From NCBI RefSeq assembly GCF_000152705.1, contig NZ_CH672413.1:2546139-2610138 (forward strand): a stretch of 64,000 nucleotides of DNA, in the 5' to 3' direction. The DNA is from Janibacter sp. HTCC2649 (GTDB taxonomy: Bacteria; Actinomycetota; Actinomycetes; Actinomycetales; Dermatophilaceae). Positions 32,818 to 43,731 of this stretch are shown piece by piece (the first letter of the stretch is position 1; every line of letters begins with the position of its first letter). The notes beneath the pieces are model-generated. The model saw nothing but the letters and a program-made list of their open reading frames with translations. It did not search any database and was not told the origin of the DNA. A program made the translations under genes and the position numbers.

Positions 32818-33525
32818 ATGGACGTCGGCACCGAACTCTCCACGCGCCTGGGGTCAGCCGCGCCCGGACTCAACGCCGGCGCCCTCGCCACGGCAGCACT
32901 CGCAGCCCTCGCCGTGGTCCTCGTTCCGACGATCTGGCTGCAGCTGCGCATCGCCGTCACGCTCGTCCACGAACTCGGCCACGCGATCATCGGCATCGCG
33001 TTCGGCCGCCGCTTCACCGGCTTCGTCGTCCGCGGAGACATGTCCGGCCACGCCGTGACCGTCGGCCCGGCGCGCGGCATCGGCCGCATTGCGACGACCT
33101 GGGCCGGCTACCCGATGCCGGCTCTCGTCGGTCTCCTCATGGTCTGGTCGGCAACGACGGGGTATGCCGCCGCGCTCCTGTTCGCGTGCCTGCTCACCTT
33201 GGTCGTCGTGCTGGCCTTCGTGCGCTCCGCCGGGACCCTGGCCACGGTCGCGGCCGCCGGTGTCGGCATCGGCGCGCTCTGGTGGTGGCGCAACGACGAG
33301 GTCCAGGCGCTCGCCGTCGTGTCGACCGGGCTCGTCCTCCTCATCGGCGCCTGGCGCCACCTCGGCGCCCTCACGTCGGCCCACGGACGGCGCGACCGCG
33401 GAAGTGACGCGGCCGTGCTGAGGCAACTGACCGGCATACCCGCGTTCGTCTGGATCGGGACCTTCGTCGCCGTGCTTGCGCTCGCGACCTGGGAAGCCGC
33501 GCGGCTCCTCCTCGCCCTCAGCTGA
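32818..33525 (+). CDS. M50 family metallopeptidase-like membrane protein
   Basis: Membrane protein of 235 residues with about six hydrophobic segments. HELGHAIIGIAFGR (His51, Glu52, His55) is the zinc-binding motif of site-2-type proteases, within the second helix. AGYPMPALVG later resembles the region around the third ligand, but the classical LDG aspartate motif is not visible, so catalysis is not certain. Proteins of this form are common and uncharacterised in actinobacteria. Its stop overlaps the convergent topoisomerase IB gene by 8 bp. Confidence 0.82.
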   Translation: MDVGTELSTRLGSAAPGLNAGALATAALAALAVVLVPTIWLQLRIAVTLVHELGHAIIGIAFGRRFTGFVVRGDMSGHAVTVGPARGIGRIATTWAGYPMPALVGLLMVWSATTGYAAALLFACLLTLVVVLAFVRSAGTLATVAAAGVGIGALWWWRNDEVQALAVVSTGLVLLIGAWRHLGALTSAHGRRDRGSDAAVLRQLTGIPAFVWIGTFVAVLALATWEAARLLLALS

Positions 33526-34525
33526 GCAGCGAGCGGACGGCCTTCTCGAGGGTGGCCTGGCGCTTGAGCGGGTCCCGGCCGGTGGCCTTGGGGATGGCGA
33601 TCGTCTCGCCGTTCTCGTAGTGGTCGATGACGCGGGGGTCGACGTAGGACTTGCGCGCGATCGTCGGGGTGTTGCCGAGGTAGTCGGAGACCTGCTCGAC
33701 GGAGTCCTTGATCGCGCGGCGCCTGGAGGCCTGGGTGTCGCCCGGCTCCGGTGAGGTCGCCAGCGCGGCCGCCGCGTGGACGGTGGCGTGCCAGGTGCGG
33801 AAGTCCTTGGCCGTGACGTCGGCATCGAAGAGATTCGCGAGGTAGGCGTTGACGTCAGCGGCCTCGAGGTCGACCCAACGTGAGCCGTCGGTGCGATAGG
33901 CAAGAACGCGGGCGGAGGTGGTCCGGCGGCGGCGCATGACGCTGAGTGCCGCGGCGACGTCCTTGTCGCGGATGGTGACCTGCTGGGCGACACCACTCTT
34001 GCCATCGAACGAGAACTGCAACCCCTCACCGACCTTGCGGACGTGCTGGCGCTCGAGGGTGGTGAGCCCGAAGGAGCCGTTGGCGTCCGTGTAGACGTCG
34101 TTGCCGATTCGGAAGTAGCCGAGGTCGAGCAGACGCACGGCGACAGCGGCGGCCCGCTCGAGCGGCATACCCTCGCGGTGAAGGTCGCTGGTCACGCGGC
34201 GGCGGGCAGCGGGGAACTGGGCGGCGGCCTCCAGGACGCGGTCGAACTTCAGCTCGTCGCGCTTGGCGCGCCAGTCCGGGTGATAGAGGTACTGACGACG
34301 ACCGGCGTCATCGGTACCGACGGCCTGCAGGTGACCGTTGGCGACGGAGCAGATCCACACGTCCTCCCAGGCGGGCGGAATCGCGAGGGAGCGGATCCGC
34401 TCGACGTCGCTCGCGGGCAGCCGCTTGTCGCCCTTGTCGACGTAGGTGAATCCCTTGCCGGCGCGTCGTCGCGTCCAGCCTCGGTCCTTGGGCGAGACGG
34501 TGCGCAGTCGGGTCATGAGCGCCAT
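33518..34525 (-). CDS. DNA topoisomerase IB (poxvirus/bacterial type)
   Basis: Enzyme of 335 residues, the usual length for bacterial topoisomerase IB. The N-terminal domain (GFTYVDKGDKRLPASDVERI, YHPDWRAKRDELKFDRV) clamps DNA. Catalytic residues include Arg136-138 region (AVRLLDLGYFRIGN), KSGVAQQVTI, the HATVHAAAAL segment and Tyr294 in TIARKSYVDPRV. It relaxes supercoils through a 3'-phosphotyrosyl link. ATG 34525 is used; ATG 34516 is possible. Convergent with the M50 gene. Confidence 0.92.
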   Translation of the reverse strand: MALMTRLRTVSPKDRGWTRRRAGKGFTYVDKGDKRLPASDVERIRSLAIPPAWEDVWICSVANGHLQAVGTDDAGRRQYLYHPDWRAKRDELKFDRVLEAAAQFPAARRRVTSDLHREGMPLERAAAVAVRLLDLGYFRIGNDVYTDANGSFGLTTLERQHVRKVGEGLQFSFDGKSGVAQQVTIRDKDVAAALSVMRRRRTTSARVLAYRTDGSRWVDLEAADVNAYLANLFDADVTAKDFRTWHATVHAAAALATSPEPGDTQASRRRAIKDSVEQVSDYLGNTPTIARKSYVDPRVIDHYENGETIAIPKATGRDPLKRQATLEKAVRSLLS

Positions 34526-34554
34526 CGTCGCAGGTCAGGGGCTGAATTGGAGCG

Positions 34555-34890
34555 TTACCAGTCATGGCCGGTGGTGAGGAGGGCCGACTCCATCTCGAAT
34601 CGCTGGCGGCGCGACAACGACCCCCGACCCTCTGGCACCGGGAGATCCACGCTGCGGCAGTAGTCCCGCAACACCAGGTCATAGGCGAGGTTGGTGGCCG
34701 CCAACCTCTCGGCCTTCCACGGCTGGTTGCCCTCCTCGACCTGCCGCACCAGCTGGGCCATCCGGGCGAGCTCGAGTCCGAGCAGGACCGGAGGCAGCGG
34801 CTCGGGCGGGCGGCGCTGCCGCAGGGCGACGACGACCGCCAACAGGGCAGCGAGCATCGCCAACCCGACCATGCCGAGGGTGCTTCCCAT
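34555..34890 (-). CDS. Small membrane-anchored hypothetical protein
   Basis: Protein of 111 residues, not recognised. Residues 4-24 (MVGLAMLAALLAVVVALRQR preceded by TLG) form one transmembrane helix; the rest is a helical cytoplasmic domain (LGLELARMAQLVRQVEEGNQ, RRQRFEMESALLTTGHDW). ATG at 34890 has GAGGTGA 6 bases upstream, better than the longer frame. It follows no gene closely: the topoisomerase start is 30 bp downstream on the same strand, so the two could share a transcript. Confidence 0.6.
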   Translation of the reverse strand: MGSTLGMVGLAMLAALLAVVVALRQRRPPEPLPPVLLGLELARMAQLVRQVEEGNQPWKAERLAATNLAYDLVLRDYCRSVDLPVPEGRGSLSRRQRFEMESALLTTGHDW

Positions 34891-34991
34891 CCCGCTCACC
34901 TCTGGGCCATTTTCCCCCGAGGAGCCGCCCACCACAATGGCCCACTGCGTGCTGCTCCAAGGCAGGCAGAAGCGGGATACTCGCCATCCCC

Positions 34992-35243
34992 GTGGGCGAC
35001 GCCCGTTCGTGGGCTGGCCGAGATCGGGCCGTGGTGGAGGCAGAGCGCGATGGACCCGACGAGGTCTTCACGTTCGCCCATGAAGTGGTCGCCATCGACG
35101 GGGACACGGTTGTCTTGCGGGTCGCTGTCGACTACCCGAGCTCGACGTGGCGTGACCTCTGGGTGGTGACGTTCGCCCCGGATGGTCGAGCCACGGCCTT
35201 CGAGGAATGGCCGTTCTCGCCCTCTCAGCCCGACGGGCACTGA
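34992..35243 (+). CDS. NTF2-like (SnoaL-type) protein, probably lacking its N-terminal third
   Basis: Product of 83 residues. VVAIDGDTVVLRVAVDYPSS, then DLWVVTFAPDGRATAFEEWP, is the C-terminal half of SnoaL/NTF2-like proteins, where 'lWv..F..dGR...F.EWp' is common. Full members begin with a helix pair (W...D...i..lF..DA.Y) about 50-60 residues earlier; no such sequence precedes GTG 34992 in any nearby frame. It is therefore a truncated gene or a remnant, though a small working protein cannot be excluded. Convergent with the phosphatase gene, 15 bp away. Confidence 0.5.
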   Translation: MGDARSWAGRDRAVVEAERDGPDEVFTFAHEVVAIDGDTVVLRVAVDYPSSTWRDLWVVTFAPDGRATAFEEWPFSPSQPDGH

Positions 35244-35258
35244 ACGGCCAACAGCCGA

Positions 35259-37055
35259 TCAGGCTCCCGTCGGTTGGTCTTCTCGTGCACCGACCGGGCC
35301 GGTGGCTGCTGAGGTGCGGCGACTGCCGGCGACGGTCTGGAAGCTGCCGGTGTAGGTCGGCGCCAGTCCGTGAACGGTGCGCGGATCGGGGCGGGCGCTC
35401 GTGGGTACGGGCGTGTGGTGGTAGTCGACCTGAACCCTGTCCGGCGTGACGTCGATGACCGCGAAGCCGTGGCCGACGCCGTCGATGTAGCGGATCCACG
35501 GGTTGAGCTGCCGCGCGGCACCGATGGCCTGACGGGTGACCGCGACCACGACCTCGGGCGGCTGCCCAGCCAGTGGAGCCGTGCCGCCGATGACCTCGAA
35601 GAAGCCGTCGCTCGTGACGCTGGGGCAGACGAACTCCACTCCCGCGGACGTGTAGGTCGGGCTGCCGGGTGTCGCCGCGACCGGCAGGTCGCAGACGAAG
35701 GAGGCGTGGATGTCGCCCGTCAGCACGACGATGTCACCGGCGTCTGCGCTGGGCTGGGCGGCCGCGTGGGTGAGGAGGTTCGTGCGGTCGGCGGTGTAGC
35801 CGTCCCACTGGTCGGCGTTGACGAACGTGTAGCCCGGTGCGCCGAGAGCCGCGCCCGGGTAGAGGACGGGTGCGACCATGACCTGGTTGCCGAAGAGGTG
35901 CCAGCGGCGACCCTGCTCGGCGATGCCGTCCTTGATCCAGGTGAGCTGTTCGGGCTCGGGCAGGTGTCGGCCCGGGTGTGCGAGCCCACCATCGATGGCC
36001 GGGCTGATACCGATCGGCACGAACCCGTCGAAGGGGACATTGGGGACGCTGATCTGGGCGCTGCGGTTCTGCCGGGTCTCGACGATCGACAGGTCGCCGA
36101 GGTCGCCGAAGGTGAACCGCCGGAAGAAGCGGGTGCCCTGGTGGGGAGTCGCCTGCGACTGGTCGGGGAGGCGAAACGGCATCCACTCGAGGTAGGCCTG
36201 CATGGCCTGCGCGCGGCGGGCCAGGTAGTCACCCTCCGACGCCTGGTGGTTGCCCGCGCCAGCGGCCCAGGCGTTGTTGGCGACCTCGTGGTCGTCGAAG
36301 ATCGTGATCCACGGGTGCTGGCGGTGCGCTGCCTGCAGGTCGCCATCGGCCTTGTGCAGGGCATGGCGCAGGCGATAACCCTCGAGGTCGATCGTCTCGG
36401 TGGGGGGCTGGGAGTCGCGGACTCCGGCGAGCGAGGCCGGGCCGTAGCGGTCGGCGCCGTTGCCGTACTCGTAGATGTAGTCGCCGACGTGCAGGACGAA
36501 GTCGAGGTCGTCGCGCTCGGCGATGGTGCGGTAGGCGTTGAAGTAGCCGCCGGTGTAGTTGCTGCAGCTGACAAGGGCCATGCGCAGTGCGTGGGTCTCG
36601 CCCTCGACGTCACCGGCCGTCTGGGTGCGGCCGGTGGTGGAGAACTCACCCAGGCTCTGGAAGCGGTAGTAGTAGCGCGTGTAGGCATCGAGGCCGGTCA
36701 CGTCGACCTTGACCGTGTGGTCGCTGGCGGCGTTCGTCATGACCATGCCGTGCGCCACGACTCGGGTGAACTGGGAGTCCAGCGACACCTGCCAGCGCAC
36801 GGGAAGGGGAGCGCCGAGGCCGCTGCCGGGTGCAGCGACGGGGGCGCCCTTGCCCTTGGGCGGAGGGGTGGCCCGGGTCCAGATGACGACGGCGTCGCCG
36901 GTCGGATCGCCGCTGGCGACGCCATAACCGAAGACACCCTTGCTCGCCGGTGCTGCGGCGGCGGCCGGGTCGAAAAGGCGGGGTACTGCCAGGGCTGCAC
37001 TCGCGGCGGCCACACCCTTGAGCAGGCTGCGGCGGTCGACCGAAGGAGTCGTCAT
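35259..37055 (-). CDS. Alkaline phosphatase D (PhoD-like) family protein, Tat-exported
   Basis: Secreted phosphodiesterase/phosphatase of 598 residues. The Tat signal is VDRRSLLKGVAAASAALAVP followed by Ala-rich sequence. An N-terminal fibronectin-like PhoD_N domain (GVASGDPTGDAVVIWTRATP) precedes the catalytic part, with metal motifs LVSCSNYTGGYFNAYRTIAE, VLHVGDYIYEYG, IFDDHEVANN and VVLTGDIHASFV. PhoD enzymes use Ca/Fe and release phosphate from diesters outside the cell. Usual length; C-terminal 40 residues are low complexity. No Pho box is evident upstream. A REP-like element lies between this gene's start and katG. Confidence 0.9.
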   Translation of the reverse strand: MTTPSVDRRSLLKGVAAASAALAVPRLFDPAAAAAPASKGVFGYGVASGDPTGDAVVIWTRATPPPKGKGAPVAAPGSGLGAPLPVRWQVSLDSQFTRVVAHGMVMTNAASDHTVKVDVTGLDAYTRYYYRFQSLGEFSTTGRTQTAGDVEGETHALRMALVSCSNYTGGYFNAYRTIAERDDLDFVLHVGDYIYEYGNGADRYGPASLAGVRDSQPPTETIDLEGYRLRHALHKADGDLQAAHRQHPWITIFDDHEVANNAWAAGAGNHQASEGDYLARRAQAMQAYLEWMPFRLPDQSQATPHQGTRFFRRFTFGDLGDLSIVETRQNRSAQISVPNVPFDGFVPIGISPAIDGGLAHPGRHLPEPEQLTWIKDGIAEQGRRWHLFGNQVMVAPVLYPGAALGAPGYTFVNADQWDGYTADRTNLLTHAAAQPSADAGDIVVLTGDIHASFVCDLPVAATPGSPTYTSAGVEFVCPSVTSDGFFEVIGGTAPLAGQPPEVVVAVTRQAIGAARQLNPWIRYIDGVGHGFAVIDVTPDRVQVDYHHTPVPTSARPDPRTVHGLAPTYTGSFQTVAGSRRTSAATGPVGAREDQPTGA

Positions 37056-37129
37056 GTCTGGACGCTACGCCCGTTGTGTTGATCCGGAGGGCGATCGGCA
37101 TGAACCCCCGCGCAACGCTGGGGAGCCAC

Positions 37130-37205
37130 CGACTTCGTGCCCCATACGGACCATTCCAGCGGACGTCTTTCGTCCGTGGTTCGGTCCGTATGGGGCACGA
37201 AGTCG
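37130..37205. repeat. REP-like inverted repeat, copy 4, with compensating changes in both arms
   Basis: Arms 37130-37152 and 37183-37205. Where the other copies have CCGCACGG and CCGTGCGG, this copy has CCATACGG and CCGTATGG, so pairing is kept. The loop holds a second small hairpin (CGGACG and CGTCCG). It lies between the katG stop and the phosphatase start. Confidence 0.88.
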
Positions 37206-37235
37206 GGGTTGAGCTGGGTGGGTGCGGGGTGGTTC

Positions 37236-39934
<2,699 letters not shown>

Positions 39935-39951
39935 GTGCCCAACCCTTCCGC

Positions 39952-39976
39952 CTTTTCTTGAACCTGTCAAGAAAAG
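39952..39976. promoter_or_regulatory. FurA operator: perfect 25-bp palindrome
   Basis: CTTTTCTTGA (39952-39961) and TCAAGAAAAG (39967-39976) are exact reverse complements around a 5-nt centre, ACCTG. It ends 18 bp upstream of the furA GTG, in an AT-rich patch. TTGACAGG on the minus strand (39969-39962) could be the -35 element. Confidence 0.8.
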
Positions 39977-40002
39977 ACCTGCCTCCCTTCCGGGAGACAG
40001 GC

Positions 40003-40039
40003 GAAGGGCCCTCGGAAGTATGAGTTCCAAGGGCCCTTC
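40003..40039. terminator. Strong GC-rich hairpin upstream of furA
   Basis: GAAGGGCCC (40003-40011) pairs with GGGCCCTTC (40031-40039), with a further inner GGAA/TTCC pair around a short loop. It has the shape of actinobacterial terminators, yet no gene ends here on either strand (furA is transcribed away). It may insulate the furA promoter or end a short unannotated transcript. Confidence 0.5.
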
Positions 40040-40411
40040 AGGGTGATCGGTCGATGTGACGATCCCGATCGACTTCTCTTTGCCTCCGGTCCCGGGTGCC
40101 TACGTCACCTGGCTCCCGCAGCGAGCGAACCCGCTGTGTGGACCTTCTTCTCCGAGCTGTCCCGCTCTCCCCGGGGGGAGTGCGTAGGACATTTCTACGC
40201 CTCAATTGCGTTGTGCCACAGGGGCTTTGGCAAAACTTCTCCAAGTATTTTCGTCATCCACAGGGTGGGGCCAGTTGTGCACCGAAACGAGGCGGTTGTC
40301 CACCGGTTCTCGCCTGTGTCCCCAGCCTGTCCCCAAGGGCCTGTGGACAGCGCCCTCGACGAACATCGCGCGACCTCTGCGGCGGGGCTCGGGTCTCGGT
40401 ATCTTCGCCAC
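40040..40411. other. Non-coding region with DnaA-box-like sequences
   Basis: No gene with convincing codon use is present. Between 40254 and 40350 several 9-mers resemble DnaA boxes: TCATCCACA (40254-40262), TTGTCCACC (40296-40304) and CTGTCCACA (reverse strand, 40342-40350), each one mismatch from TTATCCACA or TTGTCCACA; TTGTGCACC (40275-40283) is weaker. A short AT-rich stretch (40227-40256) lies beside them. Small hairpins (GCGTAG-N7-CTACGC at 40182-40200) are also seen. Confidence 0.4.
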
Positions 40412-40717
40412 ATGCCCCAGTTCGTCGAGCCCGACAGCGTCAGCCTGAACCTCAACGAGGGAGAGCCCACGATCACCCTGAGCGACGTGGAGATCTCCAG
40501 CGCCGAGGGGTGGTCCTTCCTCAACCGCGCGACCCTGCTCGTCGTCGACGGTCCCGACGACGAGGGGTTCCTGCTCCGCCGCCTCACCGAGCAAGGCGGT
40601 GACATCGCGCCCGCTGGCTGGGACGAAGCAGTCAAGGCGCACGGGTCGGTGACCGTCCTCGCGTCGGGGACACGCATCGTCGCAACGGCGCTCGAGCAGT
40701 CGAGCGAGGAGTCGTGA
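40412..40717 (+). CDS. Hypothetical protein, first of a two-gene pair
   Basis: Unknown protein of 101 residues with no membrane segment or cysteine. It is acidic and probably a mixed alpha/beta fold (VSLNLNEGEPTITLSDVEIS, NRATLLVVDGPDDEGFLLRR, GSVTVLASGTRIVATALEQS). The ATG starts after a long non-coding region. Its stop overlaps the next gene by GTGA, so the pair is translated together. Small overlapping acidic gene pairs of this kind sometimes work as toxin-immunity or chaperone pairs, but nothing here proves that. Confidence 0.7.
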   Translation: MPQFVEPDSVSLNLNEGEPTITLSDVEISSAEGWSFLNRATLLVVDGPDDEGFLLRRLTEQGGDIAPAGWDEAVKAHGSVTVLASGTRIVATALEQSSEES

Positions 40718-41361
40718 GCTACGACTTCGTCGCCCTGGTCCCGGAGGTCGCAGTCGGTGGCGACGACGAGGTCCTCGCCGCCGCCTCGCGGCTGACCGAC
40801 GACGAGTCCGGGGTCGAGACGGTCGACCCGCGCATCGCCGCCTTCCACGCGGAGCTCGCCGCCCTCGTCGAGAACCTTCCCGACGACGAGAAGTGGATCT
40901 CGGTCTGGCCGCTGGCCCCGAGCGCCCAGGCACTCTTCGTCCCGGTGCCCTACCCGAGCGCAGACGAAGCCCTGCTCACGCTCCTGCGACTCACTGCCCG
41001 CCACGGCCTCGTCCTCGTGGACCTCAGCTCCGACTCCGTCGACCATCCCCCTCAGGGTCTCCCCGTCAGCGTGCGCGGCGGCGACGGCACCCGCCTCGGC
41101 GCACTGACCCGTGAACGACTCATCGCGCTGGTCCACGACGTCGGTGGCGACGAGCCGTTCCTCGTCCTCGACACCGGTGAGCGGTTTGCCCAGATCTACC
41201 GCGAGTCCGACGGCTCGTTCCTCCTCGAGCACGCCAACGAGTCCGGGCACGTCGGCACCACGGTGGCCGGTGCTGATGAGGCAGCCACGCAGCTCTGGCT
41301 GTGGCTGGACGACGATTCCGAGTTCGGGGCCGGCCTCACCTTCACGCCCGTCGCAGGCTGA
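40714..41361 (+). CDS. Hypothetical protein, second of a two-gene pair
   Basis: Unknown acidic protein of 215 residues. The N-terminus (MSYDFVALVPEVAVGGDDEV) resembles a group of small bacterial proteins that begin MSYDLxVF and are of unknown role. The middle has ENLPDDEKWISVWPLAPSAQ and a hydrophobic VPVPYPSADEALLTLLRLTA; the C-terminal part (PFLVLDTGERFAQIYRESDG, FLLEHANESGHVG) looks like an immunity-protein type beta sheet. It starts with GTG at 40714 in the stop of the previous gene. Function not assigned. Confidence 0.7.
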   Translation: MSYDFVALVPEVAVGGDDEVLAAASRLTDDESGVETVDPRIAAFHAELAALVENLPDDEKWISVWPLAPSAQALFVPVPYPSADEALLTLLRLTARHGLVLVDLSSDSVDHPPQGLPVSVRGGDGTRLGALTRERLIALVHDVGGDEPFLVLDTGERFAQIYRESDGSFLLEHANESGHVGTTVAGADEAATQLWLWLDDDSEFGAGLTFTPVAG

Positions 41362-41493
41362 GGGCACACGGTCAGGACGGACGGGGTCACATCGTGGTGT
41401 TGATTACTCACCGGTAGCCGAAGGGGTGGCGCGGCCGTAGTCTCTCAAGGACAGGCCCAACGCCGGGTCGGCCACGCAACAATGGAGTTGTCG

Positions 41494-42468
41494 ATGCCTC
41501 TTCGTCTCACCCGTGTCATGCCCGCACTTGTCGCTGCCGCTGCCGCGGTCGCACTGCTTCCCCAGTCGGCCAGCGCCGCCACTGTTGCCGCTGATCCGGT
41601 GGGACCGGAACAGATCAGCTTCCTTCCGGCCAAGCTGTATTCGTCGCTCGCCCCCACCGCCCTGCCGCCGGGCACCAACGACTGGACCTGCCAGCCGTCG
41701 GCCGCGCACCCGCGCCCCGTCGTCCTCGTGCACGGCACGTGGGCCAACCGCTACGACTCGTTCGCGATGATCGCGCCGCACCTCAAGCGCGCCGGCTACT
41801 GCGTCTACGCTCTCAACTACGGCGATGAGAACGTCTCCGTCCTCGGTCAGCTCCCGGGTCTCTACGCCACGCAGACCATCAAGCCCGCAGGCGGCGAGAT
41901 CAGCAGCTTCGTCGACCAGGTGCTCGACTCCACCGGCGCCGACCAGGTCGACATGTTCGGCTGGTCGCAGGGTGGGATCGCAGCCCGTTCCTACCTCAAG
42001 TTCTATGGCGGCACGAACGCCGCGAACCCGGCAGCCAACAAGGTGAAGAACCTCATCACCTTCGGTGCCACGAACCACGGCACGACGCTCTCGGGTCTGG
42101 GCGCACTCGCCGGCCAGCTGGCCCCGGCCACCATCCCGCCGGTCCTCGGCCCAGCCGCTGCCGACCAGCTCATCGACTCACCGTTCCTCACCGAGCTCAA
42201 CGCCGGCGGTGACACCCAGCCGGGCGTGACCTACACGATCATCGGGTCCAGGTACGACGAGGTGTCGACGCCCTACCAGCGGACGTTCCTCACTGCCGGA
42301 CCCGGCGCAACGGTCAACAACATCACTCTGCAGAACGGGTGTGAGATCGACCTGAGCGACCACCTCTCGGGGCTGTACTCCTACCGCCTCGTCGGCCTCG
42401 TGAAGAAGGCGCTCGACCCGACGGGCAACGTCTATGTGCCCTGCCTGCCGAATGCCCCGGTCCTCTGA
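41494..42468 (+). CDS. Secreted triacylglycerol lipase-like esterase
   Basis: Exported alpha/beta hydrolase of 324 residues. Signal peptide (MPALVAAAAAVALLPQSASA, cleavage after ASA). PVVLVHGTWANRYDSFAMIA gives the oxyanion hole; MFGWSQGGIAARSY is the GxSxG nucleophile elbow; Asp in IIGSRYDEVSTPYQ and His in LSDHLSGLYSYRLV complete the triad. This matches the extracellular lipases of actinobacteria. Cysteines near the N-terminus, the middle and the end may form disulfides. ATG 41494 has GGAG 6 bases upstream. It has its own promoter region and converges with the Asp-box gene 12 bp away. Confidence 0.88.
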   Translation: MPLRLTRVMPALVAAAAAVALLPQSASAATVAADPVGPEQISFLPAKLYSSLAPTALPPGTNDWTCQPSAAHPRPVVLVHGTWANRYDSFAMIAPHLKRAGYCVYALNYGDENVSVLGQLPGLYATQTIKPAGGEISSFVDQVLDSTGADQVDMFGWSQGGIAARSYLKFYGGTNAANPAANKVKNLITFGATNHGTTLSGLGALAGQLAPATIPPVLGPAAADQLIDSPFLTELNAGGDTQPGVTYTIIGSRYDEVSTPYQRTFLTAGPGATVNNITLQNGCEIDLSDHLSGLYSYRLVGLVKKALDPTGNVYVPCLPNAPVL

Positions 42469-42480
42469 CTCCACCGGCTG

Positions 42481-43731
42481 TCAGGCGGTGAAGACAACGA
42501 CCCGCGGCTCGAGGTTGCGGCGGTTGGTCCCGCCCTGGAGCGTCGAGCCCACCGCAACCCACGACGTGCGCCGACTCGGGTGCGCCCGGATCGTGAGGTA
42601 GTCGCCCCACTTGCCGTCCAGGGGTGAGTGGCTCGACGTCGCCACCGTCGCCATGTCCCACGCGGGCACGACCCCCGCCCTGGGCGGGAAGCCCGACAGC
42701 GACCCGACGGCCAGGGCTGGCTTGCCCCCGCCACCGAAGTAGGCCGCCATCCCGACCTTGCCCGACACCGTGCGTGCGAGCGCCGGATAGGCCCACGGCC
42801 CGGTCGCGGACCACAGGTCGGGCTCGGCCACGACCTTGAGCGTGGACTCGTCGATGACCGCGCACCGCACGAACGGGTGCGGTCGCCCTGCCCTCCGGCC
42901 GGACGACCACGCGAAGCCCAGGTGCGACCCCAGCCGGAACGCGCCGGTGATCCGGTCGTCGGCGCGGCTCAGCCACTCGGCAGCACCACCCGTGGCCGCA
43001 TAGTTCCCGTCGTCCCACGGCGAGACCTTCACCGACCACTGCGTCACCGACGGCGAGGAGTCGGGCCAGGCGAAGACCCGCAGCGACGACGACGCAAGGT
43101 CGGTCGAGCCGAACCACATCGTGTCGCCAGCACCTGCCGTTCCTGCGCCAGCCACCGGCCGCAGCGACCCGGCCGTCGTCGTCGTCCAGTGCTCGTGCGG
43201 GAGCGGACCGGCCTTCGTCAGTCCCGACCGCGGCCAGCGCACGACGACCGCCCGCACCCACCGGTCCTGCAGGTCATAGACGTTGGTCGTCAGATAGAGG
43301 TGCTTGCGGGTGAGCCCGAGGTCGGGGAAGTCGAACCACACCTTGTCCCACGACGGCACGAGGTCGGTCGGTGCGAGGTCCCACCACCGCCAGGTCCCGG
43401 GCCGCCCAGTCGTCGAGACCGCGAGCCGCTGGATGTTGCCCTTCCCAGGCCCCGGCGGCTCGTACTGCAGCAGCCACACCCACAGCCTCCCCACCCTCAG
43501 GGTCACCTGGTCGCAGCCGAATCGCCCCTTGTCGGCGGGCAGCTCGGTGAATGGATCGAGGAACTGCCAGCTCGCACCGCTGTCCTCCGAGTGCGTCGCA
43601 AACCAGTTGCCCGTCACGAAGAAGCCACTGCTCGATGCCGCCACACTCGGCTCGCCGACGGTCCCGGTCTGGATGCCGGTGGCCGCATCGTCGAGCGGCA
43701 GGTCGGAGCGGATCGTCACCATGTCAGCCAC
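42481..43731 (-). CDS. Asp-box (sialidase-like) beta-propeller protein
   Basis: Protein of 416 residues, mostly beta. FATHSEDSGASWQFLD is an Asp-box (S-x-D-x-G-x-x-W), and repeated WxxD and G-hydrophobic patterns suggest a six-bladed sialidase/BNR propeller. The sialidase arginine triad and catalytic Asp/Tyr are not evident, so it may bind rather than cleave. No signal peptide is seen. GTG 43731 overlaps the upstream stop; ATG 43722 is an alternative. It is last in the minus-strand block that begins with the giant proteins. Confidence 0.65.
   Translation of the reverse strand: MADMVTIRSDLPLDDAATGIQTGTVGEPSVAASSSGFFVTGNWFATHSEDSGASWQFLDPFTELPADKGRFGCDQVTLRVGRLWVWLLQYEPPGPGKGNIQRLAVSTTGRPGTWRWWDLAPTDLVPSWDKVWFDFPDLGLTRKHLYLTTNVYDLQDRWVRAVVVRWPRSGLTKAGPLPHEHWTTTTAGSLRPVAGAGTAGAGDTMWFGSTDLASSSLRVFAWPDSSPSVTQWSVKVSPWDDGNYAATGGAAEWLSRADDRITGAFRLGSHLGFAWSSGRRAGRPHPFVRCAVIDESTLKVVAEPDLWSATGPWAYPALARTVSGKVGMAAYFGGGGKPALAVGSLSGFPPRAGVVPAWDMATVATSSHSPLDGKWGDYLTIRAHPSRRTSWVAVGSTLQGGTNRRNLEPRVVVFTA

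Noticed and set aside
40040-40411. Calling this region the chromosomal origin
   Set aside because: DnaA-box-like sequences are present, but none of the genes that normally surround an actinobacterial origin (dnaA, dnaN, rpmH) is in the window, and the boxes are imperfect.
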